DNA of 64,000 bases from Chelatococcus sp. HY11. GTDB lineage: Bacteria; Pseudomonadota; Alphaproteobacteria; Rhizobiales; Beijerinckiaceae. Below, one piece after another: positions 57,224 to 64,000 of the stretch. Below the pieces are notes generated by a model. That model was not told where the DNA came from. It did not search any database and was given only the letters and a program-made list of their open reading frames with translations. The stretch is taken from assembly GCF_018398335.1 (NCBI RefSeq), contig NZ_JAHBRX010000001.1:2782001-2846000 (forward strand). Reading direction: 5' to 3'. A program made the position numbers and the translations under genes. The first letter of the stretch is position 1. Each line of letters starts with the position of its first letter.

Positions 57224-58003
57224 TCATGTCGGAACGTCGGGGCTTCGGCACGCGCCCGGCACGCGTCCCGTGGGGACCGGGGGGCCGGGCGTCGGCAGGA
57301 GAACCGGGCTGAGGCTTCGTGAGCGACGGACTTTGCGGACCGTGACAGGCCGGTGGAGTTGCTTGGTCGCCTCCATCACGTGGACACCCGCGAAGGGAAG
57401 CGAAAGCCGGGCGCCGGCCCGTTCCCAGGCCACCGCGGCCCGCAGGAACAGGCGGCCGCGCAGGGGCGGCACATAGAGCGCCTCTCCCCAGTTCTCAGGC
57501 GAAAACAGGCTGCGTCTGAGCAGCCCCGTCAGCTGCGAGCGGCTGTAGGGCAGGCCTTGCCCGAAGGGCGTGGTATCCATGCGCGCCCAAAGACCGCGCC
57601 GGTTGGGCACCACCACGATCATCCGCCCGCCCGGCGTCAGGATGCGCCACACTTCCGATAGCAGGTCCTCCGGCGCATCGCTCGTCTCCAGCGCATGCAC
57701 GATGATGACACGATCCATCGACGCATCGAGCAGCGGCTGCATGGCCGGGTCCACGAGCGCTGACGAGGAAATGCCGTTCGGCGGCCAGTTCACCACCCCT
57801 TGCATGGCGGGCATGAAGGCGAGCGTCCGTTCCATGCGCGGGCGGAAGGGCGCGAGATAGGGTGTCGCATAGCCGATACCGAGAAGCCGCTGGCGCGGCA
57901 TGTCGCCCCACAGGCTGTCGATGGCACGGCCCACCAACCGGCGCGCGACCACGCCGAGCGGCGTCGCGTAGAAGCTCTTCAGATCGACGACATCGACAGG
58001 CAT
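57224..58003 (-). CDS. Class I SAM-dependent methyltransferase
   Basis: Methyltransferase-fold protein of 259 aa. The SAM loop reads LLGIGYATPYL (about 40-50), followed by SMDRVIIVHALETSDAPEDLLSEVWRILTPGGRMIVVVPNR (about 96-135), a typical motif II-III block. The C-terminal part is basic and Pro-rich. GGGAGAGG precedes the ATG at 58003. It is divergent from gloB, and in Rhizobiales such a gene is commonly next to gloB, but the substrate is not known. Confidence 0.82.
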   Translation of the reverse strand: MPVDVVDLKSFYATPLGVVARRLVGRAIDSLWGDMPRQRLLGIGYATPYLAPFRPRMERTLAFMPAMQGVVNWPPNGISSSALVDPAMQPLLDASMDRVIIVHALETSDAPEDLLSEVWRILTPGGRMIVVVPNRRGLWARMDTTPFGQGLPYSRSQLTGLLRRSLFSPENWGEALYVPPLRGRLFLRAAVAWERAGARLSLPFAGVHVMEATKQLHRPVTVRKVRRSRSLSPVLLPTPGPPVPTGRVPGACRSPDVPT

Positions 58004-58218
58004 GGCCTCTCCCGCATTCCCTGGAGGTTGCCAGGGACGCTCCAGGCTATCAATGGGGGCCGCGCCCGCCATGCGCAAGTGACAGGATGGCCTTGCCCTC
58101 CACCGCACATATCGCCATTTTCGGCGCTGAGACCGCGAGGCATCATCGCGGCCGTGATAGCTACCCGCGCTACCGGCGCGATTTCCCAGCCCCCCTTCGC
58201 CAACCCATGAGGTCGCCG

Positions 58219-58986
58219 ATGCCCGCCCTGATCGAGGTCTTCCCCTGCCGCAGCGACAACATCGGTGTGCTCATCCATGATCCCGCGACCGGCGCGACGG
58301 CCGCTATCGATGCGCCGGAAGCCGACCCCATCCTTGAGGTCCTCGCTGCCAAGAACTGGTCCCTGACCGATGTCCTGGTAACGCATAAGCACGCCGACCA
58401 CGTTGAGGGTATCCTGCCACTCAAGGATCGCTATGACCTTCGCGTCACCGGTCCGGGCGCCGAGGCCGGCGACATTCCCGGCCTCGACGTGGCCGTGCGC
58501 GAAGGCGACAGGGTGAGGGTCGGCACGCTCGAAGCCAAGGTCATCGCCACGCCCGGGCACACCGCCGGCCACATCGGCTACTGGTTTGAGAAGGACGAGA
58601 TGCTGTTTGCGGGCGACACCCTGTTCGCACTCGGCTGCGGTCGTCTTTTCGAGAATTCGCCCGAGGAGATGTGGCAATCCTTGCAGAAGCTCGCAGCCCT
58701 GCCGGATGCGACGCGGCTTTACTGCGGCCACGAATACACGCAATCCAACGCGCGCTTCGCTCTCACCGTCACGCCCGATGATCCGGCGTTGCAAAAGCGT
58801 GCCGCCGCTATCGACGCGATCCGCGCCGCCGGCAAACTTACCATTCCCGTGACGCTCGGCGAGGAAAAGGCCACGAACCCCTTCCTGCGCGCCAATGAGC
58901 CGACGCTGGCGAAAGCCGTGGGTTTGGAAAACGGGCGCGCTGCTGATGTCTTCGCCGCGCTTCGGCGCTGGAAGGACAAATTCTAG
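58219..58986 (+). CDS. gloB: Hydroxyacylglutathione hydrolase (glyoxalase II) GloB
   Basis: Hydrolyses S-lactoylglutathione in methylglyoxal detoxification, 255 aa. The binuclear metal site THKHADH is at 55-61, with TPGHTAGHIGYW and LFAGDTLFALGCGRLFE giving further ligands, and CGHEYTQSNARFA the glutathione-side histidine. The C-terminal glyoxalase II domain ends FAALRRWKDKF. An ATG at 58207 lies upstream, but 58219 has a GAGG seven bases away. Confidence 0.95.
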   Translation: MPALIEVFPCRSDNIGVLIHDPATGATAAIDAPEADPILEVLAAKNWSLTDVLVTHKHADHVEGILPLKDRYDLRVTGPGAEAGDIPGLDVAVREGDRVRVGTLEAKVIATPGHTAGHIGYWFEKDEMLFAGDTLFALGCGRLFENSPEEMWQSLQKLAALPDATRLYCGHEYTQSNARFALTVTPDDPALQKRAAAIDAIRAAGKLTIPVTLGEEKATNPFLRANEPTLAKAVGLENGRAADVFAALRRWKDKF

Positions 58987-59145
58987 AGCGCGTTTCGATC
59001 TGATTGCATCAGATCGGCGCTCCAACCTTTGTTATTTCAGGCATAATTTTATCGACCCTCGTTTCACTCCGGTCGGATTATGCTCTGAGGCTGAGGTCTC
59101 GGTGACGCGCGGCGTCGCCACCCGTGCGCGGCCGATGGGGCGGGA

Positions 59146-60039
59146 TCAGCTTTGCCGGCTACGCACAGGCCTTGCCCGTCGCGCCGGGCGGGAGGCAACG
59201 AAAGCCCCGAAGACGATCAACGCGCAGGCGATCGCCAGCGCGATGCTGGCCTCGGCAAAGCCGGACAGGACCAAGAGCAAGGTCGAGATGACAGGCGTCG
59301 CATAGGCGGCGACACCGAGGAAGCCGATGTCGCCCCGCTTCACGCCGAAATCCCAGCAATAAAAGGCAGCGCCCAACGGCCCGATGCCGAGCAGGACTAC
59401 TGCCAGCCATTGCGACCAGAATTCTGGCCACACCGTCACCTCGAACGCGAGATGGCACAACGCGCTGAGCAACGAAGTGGCAAGGCAGAAACCGGCGACC
59501 GCGTCCGTCGGGACGGTTCCGAAAGCCCTCGACGACAAGGAATAGATCGCCCAGATCACGGCCGCGCCCAGGGCCGCGAGATAGCCCGGGACATAGGCGC
59601 CGCTGAAGGACAGGTCCTGCTTGCTGAAGATGAGGACAAGGACACCACCGAAGCCGAGGATCGCACCCAGAACCTGCGCCGGCCGCAGCTTCTCGCCCGG
59701 GAGCAACGCCGCGAACAGGACGATGAGCAAGGGCCACAGGTAGTTGATGAGGCCCGCCTCGGCCGGCGGCGCAATGCGCAGCGCGGCAAAATAGAGAGCG
59801 TGATAGCCGAAAAGCCCGCTGACTCCGACAAGCCAAACCCGCAATGGCTGGCGCAGCGCGGCGATGCCGGTGGGCTTGACGATCCACGACGCGCAGCCGA
59901 GAAGGCCGCCGAGGGCAAAGGTCATCGCCGCGAGTTGGAACGGCGGCACGTTTCCGGAGGCCGCCGTCAAGGCGGCAAGAAGTGACCAGAGAGCGATGGC
60001 CCCCAAGCCGATCCGGGTCGCCCCCGTCAACGCGATCAT
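59146..60039 (-). CDS. EamA/DMT-family transporter
   Basis: Ten-helix drug/metabolite transporter of 297 aa built from two EamA repeats (about 10-130 and 150-280), with LINYLWPLLIVLFAALLPGEKL between, the pattern of amino-acid or metabolite exporters such as YddG. The substrate is not known. The frame is open to 60105; the internal ATG at 60039 gives a more usual N-terminus. Confidence 0.85.
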   Translation of the reverse strand: MIALTGATRIGLGAIALWSLLAALTAASGNVPPFQLAAMTFALGGLLGCASWIVKPTGIAALRQPLRVWLVGVSGLFGYHALYFAALRIAPPAEAGLINYLWPLLIVLFAALLPGEKLRPAQVLGAILGFGGVLVLIFSKQDLSFSGAYVPGYLAALGAAVIWAIYSLSSRAFGTVPTDAVAGFCLATSLLSALCHLAFEVTVWPEFWSQWLAVVLLGIGPLGAAFYCWDFGVKRGDIGFLGVAAYATPVISTLLLVLSGFAEASIALAIACALIVFGAFVASRPARRARPVRSRQS

Positions 60040-60201
60040 GCCTGCCACCCCAGCGATCCCTGCGCCTGGAGCGCAGCGCTGCCAGCCGGATCTGGCTGAG
60101 AACAAAATGCTCCAGATTCAACGCGATAGAAAAGCGTCGGCACGCAAAGCCGCTCGCAATTTTTGCGCGTCGACGCTCCAGTGTGGCTTATGCATCAAGG
60201 G

Positions 60202-60930
60202 TCAACCGTTGGCTATATATTGGGCACCATTGATGGTCAGAACCGAGCCCGTCATGAACGCGGCCTTGTCCGACGCGAGGAACGCGACGGCAGCGGCGAT
60301 TTCCTCGGCCTTGCCGAGCCGGCCAGCAGGGATGCCCGAAACGATCTTGGCGAGCGTGTCAGCCGGAACGGCCGCCACCATTTCGGTGTCGACGTAACCG
60401 GGGCAAATGCAGTTGACCGTGACGCCCTTAGGCGCGTTCTCAAGCGCGAGCGCTTTGGTGAAACCGATGATGCCGGCCTTCGCGGCCGAATAGTTCACCT
60501 GACCGACCTGCCCCTTCTGGCCGTTGATCGAAGAAATATTGATGATCCGGCCGAATCCGCGTGAGCGCATGCCATCGATCACGGGCTTGGTCATGCAGAA
60601 CATGCTGTTCAGATTGGCATGGATCACCGCCGACCACTGCTCATAGCTCATGCGGTGGAACATGCCGTCCCGGGTAATACCGGCATTGTTGACCAGAATC
60701 TCGACCGGGCCGAGATCTTCGGCGACGCGGTTCAAACCAGCCGCGCAGGCCTCGGGATCACCCGCATCCCACTTGTAGGCCTTGATTCCGGTCTCAGCGG
60801 TGAAGGCACCCGCAGCCTGCTCATTTCCGGCAAAGGTCGCAGCCACGCTGTATCCTTCAGCATGGAGCGCCTTGGAAATGGCCGCACCGATCCCACGTGT
60901 GCCGCCTGTGACCACCGCTACCTTGGACAT
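60202..60930 (-). CDS. phaB: Acetoacetyl-CoA reductase PhaB
   Basis: NADPH-dependent SDR that makes (R)-3-hydroxybutyryl-CoA for polyhydroxybutyrate, 242 aa. The cofactor loop is TGGTRGIG (8-15), then NNAG (81-84), and the catalytic set S134, Y147, K151. The PhaB-specific run NISSINGQKGQVGQVNYSAAK is present. GGGAGGG stands upstream of ATG 60930. phaA lies 134 bases upstream on the same strand. Confidence 0.96.
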   Translation of the reverse strand: MSKVAVVTGGTRGIGAAISKALHAEGYSVAATFAGNEQAAGAFTAETGIKAYKWDAGDPEACAAGLNRVAEDLGPVEILVNNAGITRDGMFHRMSYEQWSAVIHANLNSMFCMTKPVIDGMRSRGFGRIINISSINGQKGQVGQVNYSAAKAGIIGFTKALALENAPKGVTVNCICPGYVDTEMVAAVPADTLAKIVSGIPAGRLGKAEEIAAAVAFLASDKAAFMTGSVLTINGAQYIANG

Positions 60931-61064
60931 GAGCACCCTCCCACAATCGATTATTGTGAACGCCAGCCGTCATACACACTCACCATGCCTGGCACCGTCA
61001 GTTGCCGGCGCCAGACAGTTTGCGCGATAGCCCTGAAACGGGCCCTCAGTCCGGCCCCGTGAGC

Positions 61065-62243
61065 TTATCGCTCGACGGTCAAAGCAATCCCCATGCCGCC
61101 GCCGATGCAGAGCGTGGCGAGCCCCTTCTTCGCATCGCGCCGAACGAGTTCATGCAGCAGCGTGGTCAGGATGCGCGCACCCGACGCGCCGATCGGATGG
61201 CCGATGGCGATGGCACCGCCGTTGACATTGACCTTGCCGGTATCCCAGCCGAGATCGCGATTGACCGCGATGGCCTGCGCAGCGAAGGCCTCGTTCGCCT
61301 CGATCAAATCAAGGTCGTCTACCTTCCAGCCCGCCTTGGCGAGGGCCTTGCGCGCCGCTGGAATGGGCCCCGAGCCCATGATTGCAGGCTCCACGCCGGC
61401 CGTCGCCCAGGACGCGATCCGCGCCAGCGGCTTCAGGCCGCGCTTCTCGGCAGCCGCGGCGCTCATCAGCACAAGCGCGGCCGCGCCGTCGTTCAGGCCG
61501 GACGCATTGGCGGCCGTGACCGTCCCCTCCTTCGAGAAGGCGGGGCGCAGCTTGGCCATAGCCTCGAGCGTCGCGCCGTCACGGATGTATTCGTCCGTGT
61601 CGATGACGATGTCGCCCTTGCGCGAGGCGATGGTGACCGGCGCGATCTCATCCTTGAAGCGGCCGGCCTTCTTCGCGGCCTCGGCCTTGTTCTGCGAGGC
61701 GACCGCGAAGGCATCCTGCTCCTCGCGGGAAATCTGCCATTTGGTCGCGACATTCTCGGCGGTCACGCCCATGTGATAACCGTGAAAGGCATCCCACAGA
61801 CCGTCCTTGATCATCGTGTCGACGAACTGGATGTCACCGAACTTGGTGCCGGCGCGCATATGCGCGGCATGAGGCGACAGGCTCATCGATTCCTGGCCGC
61901 CCGCGACGATGATGTCCGCATCGCCATTGGCGATCTGCTGCAGCCCGAGCGCGACCGCGCGCAGGCCGGACCCGCAAACCTGATTGAGACCCCAAGCGGT
62001 CTTCTCGACGGGGATGCCGGCCTTCATCGCCGCCTGGCGGGCCGGGTTCTGGCCCTCGCCCGCTGCAAGCACCTGGCCCAGAATCACCTCATCCACCTCG
62101 CTGGCGGCAACGCCGGCCTTGCCCAGCGCCGCGGTGATGGCGGTGGCGCCCAGCACATGGGCCGGCACCGACGCGAAGGATCCGTTAAACGATCCCACGG
62201 GCGTGCGCGCCGCCGCAACAATGACGATATCGTCCGAGGCCAT
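61065..62243 (-). CDS. phaA: Acetyl-CoA acetyltransferase PhaA (beta-ketothiolase)
   Basis: Condenses two acetyl-CoA to acetoacetyl-CoA, 392 aa. Active-site residues are C90 (NQVCGSGL), H349 (GHPIGASG) and C379 (CIGGGMG), at the expected spacing for biosynthetic thiolases. It heads the phaA-phaB pair and is divergent from phaR, with about 280 bases of shared control region between. Confidence 0.97.
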   Translation of the reverse strand: MASDDIVIVAAARTPVGSFNGSFASVPAHVLGATAITAALGKAGVAASEVDEVILGQVLAAGEGQNPARQAAMKAGIPVEKTAWGLNQVCGSGLRAVALGLQQIANGDADIIVAGGQESMSLSPHAAHMRAGTKFGDIQFVDTMIKDGLWDAFHGYHMGVTAENVATKWQISREEQDAFAVASQNKAEAAKKAGRFKDEIAPVTIASRKGDIVIDTDEYIRDGATLEAMAKLRPAFSKEGTVTAANASGLNDGAAALVLMSAAAAEKRGLKPLARIASWATAGVEPAIMGSGPIPAARKALAKAGWKVDDLDLIEANEAFAAQAIAVNRDLGWDTGKVNVNGGAIAIGHPIGASGARILTTLLHELVRRDAKKGLATLCIGGGMGIALTVER

Positions 62244-62375
62244 CCTCAGTCTCCTGTTCTGTCCGCGATCCCCGTGAGGTGTCGCAGAGATCTTCTCTTA
62301 TAGATGCTATTTGGCTGGCGCATTTGACAGGCGTCAAGCATATCAGGTTCACGCCATGGCCGGGGGCCCTCAGTG

Positions 62376-62384
62376 TGCATTGCA
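62376..62384. promoter_or_regulatory. Candidate PhaR operator TGCATTGCA
   Basis: A TGC-N3-GCA site in the phaA/phaR divergent gap. It matches the core of the CTGC-N3/4-GCAG type site reported for PhaR of other alphaproteobacteria, but the outer C and G are missing. It lies about 140 bases from each start. Confidence 0.3.
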
Positions 62385-62527
62385 AACAAATGAGTTTCCG
62401 ATACCCATATAACGTCATATCCTTCCCATGGGAGGAGCTGCGACGCACAAGAGGCTTAAGTAGGCCTAAAGGCTGAAGGTCACAGCCGTTGTAGCTGGGG
62501 TTGATAGGGAATCGGACAAAGGCAGCC

Positions 62528-63118
62528 ATGGCGAATGAAACCAAGCCGGTCGTCATCAAGAAATACGCTAATCGACGCCTCTACCACACGGGCAGCAGCA
62601 CCTATGTGACGTTGGAAGATCTGGCCAACATGGTCAGAACCGGTGAAGATTTCGTCGTCTATGATGCGAAAACGAGCGAGGATATCACTCGCTCGGTATT
62701 GACCCAGATTATCTTCGAGGAAGAGAATAAGCACGGTGAACACCTTCTGCCCGTTGCTTTCCTCAGGCAGCTCATCCGCTTCTATGGCGACAGCATGCAG
62801 GCGCTCGTACCGCGCTATCTCGAATTCTCTATCGATAACCTGACCCGGGACCAGCAGAAGCTGCGAGAGACGATGAGCCAGACTTTCGGTCCAGCCGCCG
62901 CCTTCCAGGCGATGGAGGAGCAGGTTCGCGCCAATATGTCCATGTTCAGCGAGGCGCTGCGTCTCTTCACCCCTTTTTCGGCTGCGCCTGGAATTCAACC
63001 CACGCCATCAAGCGCCGCGCCAGCACCGAAATCGCCGACGGACGAGGACGACCTCGGCGAACTGAGGCGTCAGGTGTCGGAAATGCAGGCGAGGCTTGAT
63101 CGGATCGGCAAGGACTGA
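62528..63118 (+). CDS. phaR: Polyhydroxyalkanoate synthesis repressor PhaR
   Basis: Regulator that binds DNA and PHB granules, 196 aa. The N-terminal DNA-binding domain reads VIKKYANRRLYHTGSSTYVT then LEDLANMVRTGEDFVVYDAKT (about 8-50), and the accumulation-regulator region follows to about 120. A Pro-rich linker and a short coiled coil (about 175-196) end it. AAAGG precedes the ATG. It is placed to control phaAB and phasin genes elsewhere. Confidence 0.95.
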   Translation: MANETKPVVIKKYANRRLYHTGSSTYVTLEDLANMVRTGEDFVVYDAKTSEDITRSVLTQIIFEEENKHGEHLLPVAFLRQLIRFYGDSMQALVPRYLEFSIDNLTRDQQKLRETMSQTFGPAAAFQAMEEQVRANMSMFSEALRLFTPFSAAPGIQPTPSSAAPAPKSPTDEDDLGELRRQVSEMQARLDRIGKD

Positions 63119-63268
63119 TCGGAATAGGCCCGGCCCGGTGGAGCCTGCCTCTTGTCAGGGCGGATGTACCGGGCTTTGCCGCTGATAGAGCCGGGCTTGG
63201 GGAATCCCGATGCACCGCTAACGATCCATCACGCGTCTTCCGGATTGCCGGAAGCGCTGGGCCAGGAC

Positions 63269-64000
63269 CTAGCTCGCCCGCATATCAATGAGCGGTGGCA
63301 GGACGCGGTTACGACGGGCGGTGGAGAGCTGCGGCCCTTCGTCCCACAGGGTGGCGGCGCCGATGTAATCGCCCTGCAGATAGGTCACGCCCCAATCGGC
63401 CAGGATCGATGCTGTTTCGCGATCCTCCACCCACTCCGCAACGGTGGCGATGCCTAGATGCTGGGCGAGTTCCACCAGCGTACGCGTGAAGAAGCGATCC
63501 TCCCTTGACCGGGAGAGGTTGCACACGAAGCTGCCGTCGATCTTGAGAATATCGACGGGGAAGCTCCGGAGATGTCTGAAGGACGTGTGTCCAGAGCCGA
63601 AATCGTCGATCGCGATGGTCACGCCGAGAAGCTTGAGAGTGGCGAGGCGCCCCTGCACGATATGGGGGTCATCGATCGCGGCGGTCTCTGTCAACTCGAC
63701 GATGAGGCGCTGGGCGACGGATGGATTGGCGCCGAGATGAGCCGTGAAAGCCGCCCATGTATCGTTGGTTCGCAGCGTAAGCGGTGAAATATTGATCGCA
63801 AGCCGCTCGGTCGGTGCCTTGATGAGATGGTTCACCGCCAGCTGCAGTACTCGATAGTCGAATAGCGGAATAACACCGTGACGCTCGGCGAGAGGGACAG
63901 CTTCAGCCGCGCCCATGATGGTGCCGTCGGCAAGCCTGATGCGCACGAGGGCTTCGTGGAAGGCAATCTCATGCGTCTTGGCGGAGACCACGGGCTGGCC
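63269..64000 (-). CDS. EAL-domain c-di-GMP phosphodiesterase, 5' end outside window
   Basis: The frame is open to the last base of the window (GQPVVSAKTHEIAFHEALVR), so the N-terminus lies beyond it. The visible part of 243 codons is an EAL domain with E-A-L, the NISP motif, ELTETAAIDD, the metal/water DDFGSG, LKIDGSF and AEWVE (in place of the usual AEGVE), then LQGDYIG. These keep the main catalytic and metal-binding residues, so it is probably an active c-di-GMP hydrolase. Any sensor or GGDEF domain would be upstream. It converges on phaR with a 150-base gap. Confidence 0.85.
   Translation of the reverse strand, partial: GQPVVSAKTHEIAFHEALVRIRLADGTIMGAAEAVPLAERHGVIPLFDYRVLQLAVNHLIKAPTERLAINISPLTLRTNDTWAAFTAHLGANPSVAQRLIVELTETAAIDDPHIVQGRLATLKLLGVTIAIDDFGSGHTSFRHLRSFPVDILKIDGSFVCNLSRSREDRFFTRTLVELAQHLGIATVAEWVEDRETASILADWGVTYLQGDYIGAATLWDEGPQLSTARRNRVLPPLIDMRAS

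Overview
The window is a GC-rich chromosomal stretch of an alphaproteobacterium, most probably from the order Hyphomicrobiales (Rhizobiales). The basis is family recognition from translated sequence: the run proB, proA, nadD, rsfS, rlmH, envC-like, ctpA, rppH; divergent phaAB and phaR; a parvulin/argJ/secA neighbourhood; tamA-tamB; and abundant short palindromic intergenic repeats. The genus cannot be fixed without database comparison. No rRNA, tRNA, CRISPR, phage or insertion-sequence genes were seen.

Layout. 1-4.9 kb (+): the end of an exopolysaccharide-type cluster, with a GH5 glycosidase cut by the window edge, a Wzc/GumC-like chain-length protein whose kinase P-loop is degenerate, and a Wzy-like membrane protein. 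4.9-13.4 kb (-): an orphan HisE-like pyrophosphohydrolase, RppH, then CtpA, an EnvC-like activator, RlmH, RsfS, NadD, ProA and ProB. 13.6-14.5 kb (-): a class I glutamine amidotransferase.

14.6-34.5 kb: a type VI secretion (T6SS) locus in two divergent arms. The minus arm reads PAAR, SAM methyltransferase, Hcp, VgrG, an unrecognised protein, TssA, TssB, TssC, a second TssC-like protein, TssE, TssF, TssG. The plus arm reads TssJ, TssK, TssL (with an OmpA-like tail), TssM. All structural subunits are present, but no ClpV/TssH, Fha, PpkA or PppA gene is in the window. The most unusual parts are the PAAR-methyltransferase pair, the unknown gene upstream of tssA, the TssC pair, a pentapeptide repeat at the TssE N-terminus and a TssM without a Walker A motif.

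34.7-41.2 kb (-): TamA and TamB for outer-membrane protein assembly. 41.5-44.3 kb (+): an ABC-F ATPase and a SpoU-type RNA methyltransferase. 44.3-50 kb: mostly minus-strand housekeeping genes (DUF1178, glutaredoxin, ComF, MutT, ArgJ, parvulin isomerase) with a plus-strand NDUFAF5-like methyltransferase. 50.4-53.2 kb: secA. 53.4-57 kb (-): a lytic transglycosylase, an L,D-transpeptidase and AccA. 57.2-60 kb: a methyltransferase divergent from GloB, then an EamA-type exporter. 60.2-63.1 kb: polyhydroxybutyrate genes phaA and phaB (-) with the regulator phaR (+). The window ends inside an EAL-domain c-di-GMP phosphodiesterase gene (-).

Intergenic DNA carries at least two palindromic element families and a 211-bp element with 17-bp terminal inverted repeats that overlaps the tamB stop codon. 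Start codons were chosen from ribosome-binding sites, four-base overlaps and family length; several differ from the longest open frame.
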